Part shown: positions 22,984-35,445 of the stretch, one piece after another
Position numbering within the stretch: the stretch's first letter is position 1
Layout: each line of letters begins with the position of its first letter
From: Perilla frutescens
Taxonomy: Eukaryota > Streptophyta > Magnoliopsida > Lamiales > Lamiaceae
Direction of reading: 5' to 3'
Assembly: GCA_026008535.1 (NCBI GenBank)
Contig: BRKX01000015.1
Location: 21,411,501 to 21,475,500, forward strand
DNA: 64,000 nucleotides
Program-made: the position numbers and the translations under genes
The notes under the pieces: model-generated
Told to the model about the DNA's origin: nothing
Databases searched by the model: none
The model's input: the letters and a program-made list of their open reading frames with translations, nothing else

Positions 22984-24898
22984 CTAGGCATTCTCCAATG
23001 CTTCCAACTTCTTCAGAATCACCGTGACCGGATGCTCCCCTTGCTGTGCCCTCCCTACTGGTGGCTTCCTAGATGTACCTGCAATCATCAAAAGGCTCGA
23101 GGGGTCTGCCCTCGGCACAAAGAAAACAGGTTTTCCTTCTTCATCTTCCACCATATCCTGCATTCTCTTTAGGCAAGCAATATCAAAGAATTCAAGGGGC
23201 AGGGGGGTCAAGTCGGTGGTGCTCAAATCTAGCAACCTAGACCTAACAGCAATCTGGGTGATTAGTTGGGCACAAGACATTCTATGCTTAGGGTGTGTTT
23301 TTATCTCTCTGAAGTGCGCGATGGCTACAAAACCAAAATTGATTTTAATTTTCTTAACCATGCACCAAAGAATAAAAAGCTCCTGATTAGTTATGGAATT
23401 AGAGCTATCCTTCCTACCAAAAGAAACTGTAGGCAAGCACCCTGTGATAGAATCTCAAAGCTTCATTGTTCAGACAATAGCCTTTTGTGGCTCCAATTTG
23501 ATAAGTGGAGCCATCCCCAACCTCAGCCCATTTTGCCTCTACTCCCTCAGCAGAGTCGGGCACAACAGTTAATGCATTCACATACCAATCATCTTGGAGA
23601 TCCATATAAGACACAATGGCCAGCAACATGTTCAATTCATCGGCAGACATAGAAAAACTTTTCCCAAAATTTTAAAATTCATAACCCTAGTAGACGTAGC
23701 AGGCTTATTTACAGGCTTAATTTTTAGATTTTGAACAAACTCTCGCGAGAGAGTAGAGAAAATGACACACTCCATATCCAGAAAAAATTCCCACCCAATA
23801 GCAGCGAAAAGATCCCTTACCTCCTGCTCTACACCCAGAGCAACGAGAGATTCATGGTGGACTCCTTTTGAGTTTATGATGCCCCTGACCGGTGGTGGAC
23901 TGCTTCCAAATTTTCCTGGAGTGGGGCTCCCTACTCCTCTGCTCTTCTTGGGTTCGGGCTTTGGTGTGCCTTACTCAGCCTTCATCTTCCTTAAAGAGGG
24001 TTCTCCAGCAAGCTTCTCTTCTGCCTTCACGGCCACCGCCTTGCCAACCCTCTGCTTGGGCGGCGAATCCTCTGAGGGCTCATCTACGAGCGTGTGAGCT
24101 TGAGATCGCTCATTTTGCTCTTGCTCATCTTCTTCTTGCTCAGAGGCCTCATCTTCAGTCTCTTCATGCTGAGAATCTTCCGGCTGCTCTGATTGCTCTG
24201 GAATGGGCTCCCCAACTCTTTTCTTTCCCTTAGCTCTCTCTAAAGGTTTTTTCTTTATCTCCACAGGTGGCTCCTCCTCTCTCTGAGAATCCATCTCATC
24301 TAGTTTATCTACAAAATCATCTAATCCTTTATCTCTTTCCTCTTCCACATTCTCATTTTCCTCGACAGCTTCTTCAGATGGCTCGGGTGTAGGCACCCCC
24401 AGCCTGTTTCTTCTCTTTCTTCACGGTCATTTTCTCCGCTCCTTGAACTTGCTCCGGCATGGGCTCCGTAGTTACTTTCTTCTCCTGTATGGCCACGGTC
24501 GTGGCGTCCTTTTCCGGAAGGTCTTCTTGGGACGGCGTTGAAGAGCTCGTTTCTTCCGCCACCACTGCGGGCTCTTTCTCAGGTATAATCTCTTCAGCAA
24601 CCTTGTTGGTTGCTCCGGTGACAGCTCCGGCGGTGACTCCAACCTTGGGCTTAACAGCCTTCTTCTTTGCACCTTTTTGTTGCGCGGGCTTCTCGACCAC
24701 AGCGGGAACTTCAAACTCCAGCTTGCTCTTAACCTTGGGGGCAGCTTTCTTGCCTCTGGTGTTCACCATTGTTGAAGCTTGAGAGGTGTTGGGAGGGTTT
24801 TTGCTTGAAGGATTTTTCGAAGAGGCTTTGGATGTTTCAGAAAAATTTGAGGAGAGTGAAAGTGATTGTTGGGATTTTGTGGGGTTTGCTTTAAGCAT
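22984..24898 (-). pseudogene. Athila env-position ORF (function unknown), broken
   Basis: Several overlapping open stretches in different frames lie downstream of integrase. The first (24898-24374) starts MLKANPTKSQ and soon gives MVNTRGKKAAPK, with a long Lys/Pro/Glu-rich low-complexity region. The next (24396-23971) is very acidic and Lys-rich. The last two (23650-23414, 23436-22984) hold more ordered sequence such as YMDLQDDWYVNAL and FGFVAIAHFREIKTHPKHR. Athila elements commonly have such a 3' ORF in the position of a retroviral env. I see no convincing signal peptide or transmembrane segment. It resembles the plant-transposon-protein domain more than an envelope. It is interrupted by frameshifts and stops. 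Confidence 0.7.
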
Positions 24899-25263
24899 AG
24901 TGCTACTGTAGCTTGATGTGACCGTGAACTTTCAGATTCTTAGGGTTTTTATGCGTTCGGTATGCCTACAGTAATGGATAAGCATTATTCCTAAAAATCG
25001 GGGATCCATCTTTATCTCTTCAAAATGCCCCGCCTCAGAATCTCTATTTTTCCGGGATTTACCTTTATCTTTGGTTTCTCTATCCTTATCCTAATCTGTA
25101 GATCACATACTTATCCAAAAACAAGCGTAAAATTACCCCTAATCTAGTTTAATTAACTAAAAACTTTATTTAATTAAAATAAACACAAAATAAAGCAATT
25201 AAAAACCTGGGCTACCTCCCAGTAGCGCCCCATTTATTGTCGTGGGCACGATAAAATCCCTGC

Positions 25264-26585
25264 TTAGGTGTAAATGGGCTCCCCAAGCCAGACCACTCTA
25301 ACATCCCGATTAGAATGGCCTAGGTATGGTTTGAGATGATGGCCATTTACTTTGAATTGCCCTCCAGTTTCGGGATTTTTGAGCTCAACTGCCCCATTGG
25401 GGCATTCCGCATAGACTTCAAATGGACTAACCCACTTGGTCCTCAGACTTCCTTCCATTAATTTGAACCTTGAATGGTACAAAAGCACTTGCTGTCCTGG
25501 GAAGAATCTTTTTCTTCTAATCACTTGATCATGAAGCCTCTTCATCTTTTCCTTGTAAAGCACAACATTATCATAGGCTTCCATTCTCATTTTTTCTAGC
25601 TCCTGAATCTGAAATTTTCTGAAATGCCCAGCTGCATCCTTATCCATTTTCAGCTTCTGAAGTGCCATTGTGCCTTGTGTTACAGCTCGACTGGCAGATG
25701 ACAACACTTCCCAAATAGCATTCGGTATGGGGACATCCCAATTGGAGTCTTGAATGCCGTTCGGTATGCCCACAAGGCATCATCCAAATGAACACTCCAG
25801 TCCTTCCGACTTGGATTCACTACCTTCCTAAGGATGGCTTTAATTTCTCGATTTGAGACTTCAGCTTGGCCATTCCCTTGTGGATGATAGGCTGTTGTGA
25901 CTCTATGATTTACTCCATACTTTTTCAATAGCCTCCTCGTCGTTTGGTTGCAAAAGTGGGTTCCTTGATCACTGATGATGGACCTGCAGGGCACACCAAA
26001 CCGGCTAAAAATGTGAGATTTCAGAAATGCGGCTACTACCCTTGCATCATTGGTAGCAGTAGCCTTTGCCTCCACCTATTTGGACACATAATCAACTGCC
26101 AGGATAATGTAATGGTTCCCCTTGAAATTTGCAAGGGGTCCCATGAAATCCATTCCTCAAACATCAAAAATTTCCACTGGCATGATGGGTGTCATGGGCA
26201 TTTCATCCCTTCTTGTGATGTTTCCGACCCTTTGGCACTGATCACACCTTTTGCAAATATCGTGGGCATCTTTGAAAATTATAGGCCAAAAGAACCCACA
26301 ATCTAGAACTCTTCTTGCTGTTCGGTTTGGTCTGAAGTGCCCTCCGCAAGCATAATTGTGACAATGCTTCAAAATCTCCTTAATTTCATGATCTGAGACA
26401 CATCTTCTTATGATTTGATCTGCACACCTCCTCCACAGAATAGGGTTATCCCAGGCATAGAACTTGCTCTCTTGTCTCAGTTGATTCTTTTGGTACCATG
26501 AGTACCCAGTTGGCAGCTGTCCAGATTCCAAAAATTTTACTATATCTGCATACCAAGGTTCCAGTATTCCCCGTGTTGAGTACAA
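25264..26585 (-). pseudogene. Athila integrase
   Basis: This inserts element cDNA into chromosomes. The zinc-binding region has YACGGHF and CKRCDQCQRVG (26585-26157 frame). A TGA stop follows near 26154 where the family has Trp. The core then shows MDFMGPL with the first Asp, SIISDQGTHFCN with the second Asp, and NGQAEVSNREIK with the Glu. WAYRTAFKTPIGMSPYRM and the basic C-terminal part (RRKRFFPGQQVLLY, 25773-25264) follow in another frame. It is a full set of domains with at least two stops and one frameshift. Confidence 0.92.
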
Positions 26586-26621
26586 ATGTTCATCAGGAAA
26601 TGATCTGTAATGGGCATCTCA

Positions 26622-27030
26622 TCACCTTTTTCCATTCAGCACTCGGCTCAGATGGTCGGCTACCAAGTTTTGTGCCCCACTCTTATCCTTTATCTCGACA
26701 TCAAACTCCTGCAAGAGCAGGATCCATCTAATTAGTCTCGGCTTCGTCTCCTTCTTAGCCATCAAATGCCTCAGGGCACCGTGATCTGTGTAAACAATAC
26801 TCTTTGCTCCCAAGAGATAAGATCGAAACTTCTCGAATGCAAACAGTACTGCTAATAGCTCCTTTTCAGTAGTGGTGTAATTACACTGTGTCCCATTCAG
26901 AGTCTTGGAGGCATAGTAAATCACATGGCTTTCATTTCCTCTCTTCTGACCCAGTACGGCGCATACCGCGTATCCACTGACGTCACACATAATCTCAAAG
27001 GGCATTCCCCAATCTGGTGGTTAAATGACT
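26622..27030 (-). pseudogene. Athila RNase H domain
   Basis: The frame reads IMCDVSGYAVCAVLGQ (first catalytic Asp), YYASKTLNGTQCNYTTTEKE (catalytic Glu) and IVYTDHGALRHLM (Asp), the Gypsy RT-associated RNase H. It ends in VADHLSRV, the usual junction to integrase. Stops separate it from the RT just upstream (around 27026-27046). Confidence 0.92.
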
Positions 27031-27044
27031 AGTGCCGTGACCAG

Positions 27045-27863
27045 TTACTTCTTCAGAAAATTGAATGCTTTCTTACACTCTTCATCGAATTCAAAGGGAA
27101 CATCTTGTTGCAATAAGTGAGTAATAGGCTGGGCAATTTTTGCAAAGTCTTTGATAAACCTCCTGTAAAATCCAGCGTGCCCCAGGAATCCTCTCACTTG
27201 CTTCACCGAAGTGGGATATGGTAATTTTTCTATTATATCTACTTTGGATTTATCGACCTCAATGCCCCTCTCAGAAATCACATGTCCCAGTACAATGCCC
27301 TCTCTGACCATAAGATGACATTTTTTATAGTTCAACACTAGGCATTTGTCCACACAACGCTGCAATACTTTCTCCATATTATCTAAATATCGATCAAAAC
27401 AGCTTCCATATACCGTGAAGTCGTCCATGAATACTTCAATGCAGTTCTCGAGCAAATCAGAGAATATGCTCATCATACATCACTGAAATGTGCCAGGAGC
27501 ATTGCAGAGACCAGAGGGCATTCTGCGATAAGCAAATGTGCCGAATGGGCACGTGAATGTTGTTTTCTCCTGGTCCTCTTGACTCACTGCAATCTGCATG
27601 TATCATGAGTATCCATCCAAGAAACAAAAGAACTTGTTTCCTACGAGTCTCTCTAGCATCTGGTCAATGAACGGGAGTGGGAAATGATCCTTCCGCGTGA
27701 CCGTGTTCAGCTTTCGGTAGTCGATGTAAGCTCTCCAGCCAGTTTGTAGTCGTGTGGGCACAAGCTCTCCCTTCTCATTTTTCACAACTTGAATGCTCGA
27801 CTTCTTGGGCACAACATGGATTGGACTGACCCACTTGCTATCTGAAATAGGGTATATAATGCC
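27045..27863 (-). pseudogene. Athila reverse transcriptase
   Basis: The RT blocks in order are WRAYIDYRKLNTVTRKDHFP, FFCFLDGYS, PFGTFAYRRMPSGLCNAPGT and the catalytic FMDDF (YMDD equivalent) in CIEVFMDDFTVYG. LGHVISERGIEVDKSKV and GFLGHAGFYRRFI follow. TGA stops occur at 27603-27605 (where Gly is expected after DGYS) and at 27480-27482 (where Arg is expected). FMDDF is the form usual in Athila elements. Confidence 0.94.
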
Positions 27864-29444
27864 CTAGTCCAATAACTTAATTATCTCCTTTAGCACCACA
27901 TCCTTCATCACTGGATTGAGCTTTCTTTGTGGATCACGAACGGGCTTTGCATCATCTTCCAACAGAATCTTGTGCATGCAAACCGCTGGGCTAATACCCT
28001 TTATATCTGCTAAAGTCCATCCGAGTGCCTCATTGTACAGTCTCAACAATCTCAAAAGGTGGTCCTCATCAGCTTGATTCAACCCTGCACTTATGATTAC
28101 ATGGAGAGTCTCATTATCCCCCAAATAGGCATACTTCAAATGCCTTGGTAATGCCTTCAATTCCAGCGTGGGTGCTTTGATAATAGAAGGCATCAGCTTA
28201 TCATCATTTCTCCGAATGGGCACACCGTAATCTATACAGTCGTATGGCATTTCTTCCAATGAATACAGCATCATAGTTCCTTCCTCGATATTATCATTTT
28301 CATCCAAGGCATCTTGGTCAGTTAATCCATCCCACAATACCCATTCCAATGGATCTCTATTGCTTATCATGGATATGGTGGATCGACTCGGGTGACGGAA
28401 GGTATTCACAAAACTGCAATTCTCTATATCTGGGGGGTGTTTTAATACTTCAAATATGTTGAACGTCACTGTTTTCTCATCAAACTCACACGTTAGTGTG
28501 CCCTTGTCCACATCAATCTTAGTCTGAGTTGTCTTCATGAAAGGCCTTCCCAGTAATAACACTGAAGAATTTGAAGTCGCTGTGCCCATATCAAGCACAT
28601 AAAAATCTGCTGAGAAAATAAGCTCGTCCACCTTGACCAATACATCTTCAATGAGGCCTTCTGGATATACATTAGACCTGTCAGCAAGCTGAATAACCAC
28701 ACGGGTCTCCTTCAGAGGTCCAATCTTTAATTCTTTGAACACCGACAGAAGCATTACGTTAATTGATGCCCCCAAATCCAACATGGCCTTCTCCACTTTC
28801 TTGTTCCCTATGATACAAGGAATCATGAACATCACTGGATCATCACATTTCTTGGGTAATTTTTTCTGTATCACAGCCGATACATTCTCCCCAACTAGGA
28901 ACCTTGCATCATCATTGAATCGCACATTTCTGGTACAAAGCTCCTTCAGAAACCAGGCATACCGCGGCACTTCTTTGATTACCTCAATTAGTGGAATATT
29001 GATTTCCACTTTGCTGAATACTTTTAGCATATCCCTGGTTTCTTCTTCTTTCCTATTTTGTGCCAATCTCCCTGGAAATGGAGGCTTCCGTTTTACTGGA
29101 ATGGGCACTTTAGCAAGCTGCTTAACTTCTGGAATGGGCACAATATCCTCCTGTTCAGCTTCTTGTGCCTCGTCCTCTGTGGGAATTTTTTCCACTTCTT
29201 CCTCCAAGGGCACATTGTTCTTCTCTTCTACTGGTCTGACTATCTCCGAAACTTCTTTTCCACTCCTTAGAGCCACTGCATTCATCTGCTCTCTCGAGTT
29301 CTCAACCTGGAAAGGTAGCTTTCCATTTTTCTCCTCCATCTTGTGCATGGCTTGAGCTAACTGATTGATTTGCTTGCTTATATGCGAGAGACCATCTCGA
29401 GTCTCTTGTTTAAACTTTTCATTCTCCTCAGCCATGGTAAACAC
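27864..29444 (-). pseudogene. Athila gag C-terminus and aspartic protease
   Basis: A 526-codon open stretch. The first part has a short coiled-coil-like region (ISKQINQLAQAMHKMEEKN) and NSREQMNAVALRSGKE, typical of the gag end. The protease active-site motif DLGASINVM lies near residue 222, with LLLGRPFMKT near 305. The tail leads to the RT (LNPVMKDVVLKEIIKLLD), where a stop interrupts before the IYPISDSKWVSPIH-like segment at about 27863-27800. This is the longest intact piece of the element. Confidence 0.92.
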
Positions 29445-30673
29445 AAGATCTTCCAGCCTTTGCTTTCTTTTCTCCTCTGGTGGCGGTAATGGGTGTGCAG
29501 GATGCCCATCCTCTGACCTTCTCCATCTGAAATTTTCATGGTCTCTTCAGCCAGAATTGGGGATGGGGATCATATCTTCTGGAATGCCCATTCTGACCAC
29601 CTACAATATTTACTTCTTCCATCTCGTCTTGTAGAGTAGGGCATTCATCAGTGAAATGAGATATGGATTTGCATACTTCACAAGGTCTGGGCTTCTTTGC
29701 CATGCTTACACCAGATAAGATTTTTTCGATCTTGTCTCACAATCTATCAATCCTGCTATCCTGGTCCGGTGCCCTTTCTGATTCGCTTACAACCCGAATG
29801 CCATCTTCACCGAAGTCTCGGTTGTCTTTAGCCATTTCTATGAGAATTCTGAATGCTTCAACAGGCTATTTGTTCAAAATAGATTCTCCATATGAGGCAT
29901 TCACGATCATTCTCTCATGTGGTCTCAATTCTCCGACAAAATATTGAATCAAATCATGTTTAGTAATCTGGTGCTGTGGGCATTTCATCAGCATCGTCTG
30001 GAATCTTCCCTAGTAGTCATAGAAACTTTCGTTAGTTCCCATCTACAGGCTCCCTATCCTTCTTCTCATTTCTTGCACTCTGGATTCTGGGAAATATTTC
30101 TCCAAAAACTTATGCTGAAGTTGTTACCATGTGGTCACAGCGCCAGTAGGAAGTGTGTACAGCCAATCTCGTGCCCCATCCTGAAGGGTAAAAGGGAACG
30201 AGACCAATAGCACATACTCTTCTCGTCCATGGTCGGATGGTTGAGTTTGGCAAATCATCTCAAAACTTTACAAGTGCCTTTGTGGATCCTCTCCGGGCAT
30301 TCCATCGACAAGATCTGGATAAAGCTTGCATGAATATCCCAGTTCTGAGTCACAGCTAGGAGTGTAATACCCATCGGGAGCAGATTCATGTTGGTCGGGA
30401 AGACCAACTGCCTTAAAGTCCTGTTATCATCCGCGTTTCCATTCGCGGTATTTCCATTTGCGGCCATGTTGATGTGTAGCCGTTCTCAAACTGTCCTTCC
30501 TCCTCGTGCCCTTCGTCTCCTTGATCTTCTTGATCTTCTGGTAGTGGTGTGGGCTCACGAGTTCTATTTACGGCTTGGTATGCCCTTTTCGCTGCTGCCC
30601 TATTTTTCCTCGAAGTCTTCTCTATCTCCGGATCATACAATAGAGTTTCCTCAGAAGAGCCCCTGGGCATCAA
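29445..30673 (-). pseudogene. Athila gag, N-terminal and central part
   Basis: It starts MMPRGSSEETLLYDPEIEKT about 70 bases after the primer-binding site. The gag core reads QDGARDWLYTLPTGAVTTW (about 30180-30120) and FVGELRPHERMIVNASYG (about 29940). The CCHC knuckle CEVCKSISHFTDEC is at about 29686-29645. Several stops and one frameshift (near 30440) break it, mostly TAG or TGA in place of Trp, Gln or Arg. Gag packages element RNA into virus-like particles. Confidence 0.87.
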
Positions 30674-30720
30674 CTTCCAGGCTCACCAATTGTGGAAGAT
30701 AAAATCACTAGAAATCAGCT

Positions 30721-30737
30721 CCTCAGCAACGGCGCCA
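30721..30737 (-). other. Athila primer-binding site (tRNA-Asp type)
   Basis: The minus strand reads TGGCGCCGTTGCTGAGG four bases after the 5' LTR end. TGGCGCCGTTGC matches the complement of plant tRNA-Asp 3' ends, the primer used by Athila and related Gypsy elements. Confidence 0.92.
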
Positions 30738-30741
30738 ATTT

Positions 30742-32305
30742 TGACGCGCGGTCATTTCGCACTAAAAAATAATTAATAACTCCTGTGCCCACAGTGAGCG
30801 TAGCCAGCTAATGAGTACGGGTCGATCCTACAGAGAGCTGTTGTGATTCCATCTTCGAGCAACCAATCATAAAAGGGGATTTAGTTTGTTGTCACTATTA
30901 GAAATTAAATCTGCAAAGACAAGTAAAGAAAATATCAAATAACAAAAGGTTCTGGTGTTTGAACTTGAATTTGGTCTAAATATATATCAACTTGATCATG
31001 GGCACACTGATTTTCATACATGATAAATCACCTAGTTATGGAGACCGCATTCCTCTCTGCGTCTCCTCATTCATCCTTTCATTGTAGACTTAAAAGCGAT
31101 TCCTCGTCAATTAAATGCCTGATCAATCACCCACCCCCCGGTTCCCCAAAGAGATTTAAGTGAACAAATAGCAGTGTGCCCTAGATGAACCCAGATCTGT
31201 TGTGTTTACCGATTCCTCGCGTGCCCACAACAACCCATCGATTCCCTTATTACTATATGAACAAACACAGTCATGATTCGCCAATTCAATTAATAGTGGT
31301 ATGCCCTCTTTACCTAACGAGTGATCAGCCACATTGGGCATTTCAGACACACTCACGTGGAACAAGGCACAAGAATCAATAGAAACCTATCATGCATTAC
31401 TATGCTCATTTCGGCCTCATGAGTCCAGATTTATACTTAAACCATTTTCGTTGTTCAAACACCAGAATTAAAAGTCTAGCCAAGCATGCTAGACATAATT
31501 AAAATTGCAGAAATGAAGAACATTATTGTAAAGGAAAACTTACTGAACTTAATATGCAAAGATACTCAACATAAACGTTAAGTTTGAAACATAATCCTAA
31601 GTCCCAAAGGCTTAAGGCCAATGGATTGTTTTTTGCTGCAAAGCAGCGTACGAAAATGAAAATGCAGGAACGTAAAAGTGTATCAATGTTTCTGACTGCC
31701 CAAAAGCTTCTGTTTCCAGAATTAAAAGAAGCTTAAATAGTTACATTTCCGAATCAGAGATCCCCCAACAAGCTGGGGTCTTCACTAGATTTCCGGAACT
31801 GGCGTGCCCTCTCTGATCTGTTTGGATAAGCATAGGTTGACCAAATCCCTATTTTTTAGGGATTTAGGCTTATCTCTTCTTTGCAACGCCTCCAAGAGTC
31901 CAGTCCACCTCCAACTCTTCTTCGGATAGTGTAGCTATCCTTCTCTTCTCTCTCTTCAAACTGATCCCGAGTTTCTAAAAATCGACCTAGCCCAGCCTCC
32001 ATTGTTGTCAAGTCTGCACGAGCAAAGTGGGCATGGTATCTTACAGTCAGCCTCATCCATCTCTGATATGCCCATTCCGCTACCCGAATATAAGATGAGT
32101 GCTGAAAGAAGTCCCATGTGCCTCTAACTGAATCTGTAGCTTAGATTTTGCTTGGATAACCGAGCATAAAATGCCCCTTTCGCCAGACTTTACCTCCGCA
32201 ATGCCCCATGACCTCATTCTGGTTCTTTTTGACTCAAAACACACTAAAAAGGACATTTATAACGAACAAAATGCCCATAAAAACCCGGAATAAATGGACT
32301 TATCA
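30742..32305 (-). repeat. Athila 5' LTR
   Basis: It is 1564 bases, the second copy of 18741-20301, starting TGATAAGTCC and ending CGCGCGTCA on the minus strand. It is followed by the primer-binding site. The right boundary is set by ATAAT at 32306-32310. Confidence 0.95.
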
Positions 32306-33267
32306 ATAATTGTCGACCATAAACGCCAAAGGGGGAGATTGTTAGTGCCACCGTTATGCACTAAGTATTTGTATTGTTGTATTGACGAGATATGTTCGAC
32401 AATGTGTACCTGGGTATGTCTCAAGAAGCCTAGTTTTCCGCCGTGCAAGAAAAGAAGAACAGTTTGTGAACTTTTCCAGCTTATGTCCCAGACAGAACCA
32501 GGGACACTATTTATGGCAGTTTCCATATCTTGCAACGAACCAGTTTGGAAGGTCAAAATATATTCGTATGACTGCCTTGTGGTGTAGATTCCGTGCTGAA
32601 TTGACCCTTCTACACATAGAAAGCATATACACACATTTGGGAAGATTACAAACCATCAATTCACCTTCCATATTGACGGTGGAAGAAAACCGACGCCAAT
32701 CATGAAGTGAAGACTATATGAAGGCCGATTCTTTACAACAATCGGTGGACGTTTTGTAGATTCTCTTAACATATTATTTGAGAGTCTTTGTGGTTTGTGT
32801 CCCATGTATTTACTAGTAGTTGTTCCTTAAAACAATTCAACGTGATAGACTAGTTTTGAGTGTTTACGAGTGAAAGATGTGAGGGGATTTTTATATCTGT
32901 TTTGTACGCAATCCGGGATAGATTGTAAACTGAAGTCGTGGATAGCTAGAGAGAGTCTAGTGTCACGGTTGTGAGGGGATCTTATAACTTTTGGTTAGCG
33001 AAAGAGTTTGTGGAGAAGAACGGGCGACATAAGGCGGGAGACTTATATATGTAAGAACCCTAATACACTCTTCGAAGGAGTAACAATCAAAACTTCAAAT
33101 TTGGGAACAATCTCCTCAGAGTAGGTTGTTTAAACCGAACTGGGTTAACAATCTCGTGTGTTTTTACTGCTTTATCTTTTTATGTTCTTGAATCTGTCCC
33201 ATACATATCGTAAAACATATTTTAAGCAGATACCTAAAACACGAATTGCACGGATTATCGTTTTTCA
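32306..33267 (+). repeat. SIRE element 5' LTR, second part
   Basis: It continues the LTR after the Athila insertion. It begins with an internal polypurine-like stretch (CCAAAGGGGGAGAT, 32325-32338) directly followed by TGTTAGTGCCACCG, a second LTR-like start. It ends GATTATCGTTTTTCA, matching 39926-40885. The two parts together give about 1.2 kb, as in the 3' LTR. Confidence 0.92.
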
Positions 33268-33269
33268 AT

Positions 33270-33285
33270 TGGCACCATAGCGGGT
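33270..33285 (+). other. SIRE element primer-binding site (diverged)
   Basis: TGGCACCATAGCGGGT lies two bases after the 5' LTR. It resembles the usual TGGTATCAGAGC initiator-methionine tRNA complement but has several mismatches, so the assignment rests mainly on position. Confidence 0.65.
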
Positions 33286-33344
33286 TACCTGTTTCAGGGT
33301 TGATCTTGGGTTATTAATCCGTGTTTTTGTGTTGTTTTGCCGAG

Positions 33345-34881
33345 ATGGATTCGATGAAAGAAGGAGCTTCGACGGTGCGACCTCCACTCCTTGATGGCAA
33401 CGACTATGCATATTGGAAAGCTAGAATGACAATTTCATTCGCTCAATTGATGAGAGTGCCTGGAAGATGGTGACTGAAGGGTGGAAGCCTCCCACAAAGA
33501 TGGATGATAAAGGAAAATCTGTGCTGAAGCCTGAAGAAGAATGGGGGGATGTTGAGTATCAGATCATGGGGCTAAATGCTAAAGCCATGAATGCCATCTT
33601 CTCTACTGTTGACATGAATGTCTTCAAGCTTATCTCCATCTGTGATAAGGCCAATGATGCGTGGGATATTCTGCAGACCATGTTCGAAGGAATGAGTAGT
33701 GTTCGTACATCTTGCATGCAACTTCTCACCACCAGATTTGAGAACCTCCGTATGGACGAAAGGGAAAAACTTGCTGATTTCAATGCCAAGATCTGTGACA
33801 TTGCTAATGAAAGCTTTGCTCTTGGAGATGCTATCTCTGAAGAGAAACTTGTGAGAAAAGTGTTGCGATCTCTGCCCAGAAGATTCGCTTATAAAGTCAC
33901 GGCCATTGAAGAGGCCAAAGACGTGAGCAAGATGAAGTTACATGAGCTGATGGGGTCCTTGCGAACCTTTGAAATGGGGCTGGCAGATGAAAAAATAGTG
34001 CAGAAGAAAAGTATAGCTTTTCAGGCAGGTTCCAGTACTGATGTGCCAAGTAATGTTCTTGACAGTGCCGACCTTGCATAATCAATTGTTTTGCTTTTGA
34101 AGAATTTTTCCAGGTTTACAAGACAATTTGAGAAACCATCTGAAATTATTCTTCTAAGAACAGGTTCTCTAAACCTCAAAAAATGAAGGATGATGATTTC
34201 AATGAAGAAAAGTGTCGAGAATGTGGTGGTTATGGTCACTATCAAGTCGAGTGTGCTAACACTCTAAAAAAGAAGAACAAGTCATATTGTTCTACCTTCA
34301 GTGATGAGCCTGATGATAGTGGAAGTGATGAAGAATGTGTAAGCAATCATATTGATTTCATGACTCACTCTGTCAAAGAGTTTGTGCCTGCATCTGTTTC
34401 TGACAGTGAGGTTGAGAAAATTTCAGAATGCAATGATGATGAAGAATTTACTGAGAAATCAGTTATAGAGAAGTATAAAAGGTTGTATTCCAGTTGGCTC
34501 ATGGTGGTTAAAGTCAATGAAGACCTACTGAAAGAGAATTCTAATCTCTTGAAAGAAAGAGATAATCTCTCTACTCGCCTTAATGAGTTGCAGAATGAAT
34601 TGTTGCAGTCCAGAAATTGTACTCAAGCACGGAATGGTGAACTTCAACACCTAAAAAAGCTTGTCAAAATGATGAACTCCAGATCATCTCAACTAGATGA
34701 AATTCCCTCCTAAGGAAAAAGCCCTCAGGATCATACCGGGCTTGGATTTAGCGGAAGTCAGACTTATGACAGATTCTGTCAAGGACAGACATCTGGAACA
34801 AAAGATTCAACAGTTCCAGAATCGAAAGCTAAGCCAAAGAACAAGCAGCAGCGAAGGAAGTCTCCTCAAAAGACACATGTT
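33345..34881 (+). pseudogene. SIRE element gag
   Basis: It starts MDSMKEGASTVRPP. The conserved LDGNDYAYWKARMT is followed by a one-base frameshift near 33430, after which WKMVTEGWKPP continues in the frame opening at 33467. The UBN2-type gag body runs to about 34081, where a TAA replaces a sense codon in ADLA-SIVLL. The CCHC knuckle CRECGGYGHYQVEC lies at about 34216-34257. A coiled-coil-like tail (RDNLSTRLNELQNELLQS) runs to 34713. Several stops make it non-functional. Confidence 0.9.
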
Positions 34882-35445
34882 GTGTGTCATTACTGTGAAA
34901 AACCTAGTCACATTCGACCACGATGCAGAAACTTCATCAATGACCTCAGAAGGATGAAAAGAAGAGGTCTGTCACAATCTGATCAGTTCCCAAGGAGAAA
35001 TTACAGTAGGAACATATCAAGGAACAACCACAGAAACTATGTGGTTCGTACTGCTCCCAACATTCATGCAAAGAGCAGTTGGTTTTTTGATAGCGGATGT
35101 TCGCGTCACATGACCGGAGATGCAAGCATGCCGAACAATATTCAAAAAGATTGTTCATTTCAATCTGTAATCTTTGGAGATGGTGTCAAAGGAAGAGTTC
35201 TTGGGCATGGTCAGTTTGATGTTCCTGGCATGTCTGGCTTGGAAGATGTTTTGCTCGTGGATGGACTAAAAGCTAATTTAATTAGCATTAGTCAGTTGTG
35301 TGACCAAGGTCTCTTTGTTCACTTTACAAGAGATAAATGTCTGGTCAAAGATAAAACAAGTGTTCTGCTGATGGACGGTGACAGATCGCGGGACAATTGC
35401 TATCTTCTTAACGAGAAAAGAACAATTGTTAAGAGAAAAAATCAA
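34882..35445 (+). pseudogene. SIRE element second zinc knuckle and protease
   Basis: CHYCEKPSHIRPRC is a second CCHC knuckle, as SIRE elements have. WFFDSGCSRHMTG is the aspartic protease active-site motif in the form usual for this lineage. GHGQFDVPGM and VLLVDGLKANLISISQLCDQ follow. The sequence then jumps from NCYLLNEKR straight into KRKNQTLQEMSRVMMKA, the end of the integrase core. The GAG-pre-integrase motif and the integrase catalytic residues are therefore deleted. Confidence 0.9.

Larger units (their letters stand above)
18741..32305 (-). mobile_element. Athila-type Ty3/Gypsy retrotransposon
   Basis: The element is 13.6 kb and inserted in the SIRE 5' LTR. It is flanked by ATAAT (18736-18740 and 32306-32310). 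The uninterrupted site GATGATAATTGT is seen in the SIRE 3' LTR near 39918. The LTRs are 18741-20301 and 30742-32305. On the minus strand the order is 5' LTR, primer-binding site for tRNA-Asp, gag, protease, RT, RNase H, integrase, a further ORF in the env position, long 3' non-coding region, 3' LTR. RT before integrase defines Gypsy. The tRNA-Asp primer and extra 3' ORF point to Athila. Many stops are present. A fold-back transposon sits in its 3' region. Confidence 0.95.

Noticed and set aside
23762..24233. Plus-strand open frames opposite the Athila env-position ORF
   Set aside because: They are shadows of the Lys/Glu-rich minus-strand ORF; their Ser/Pro/Leu-rich text mirrors it.
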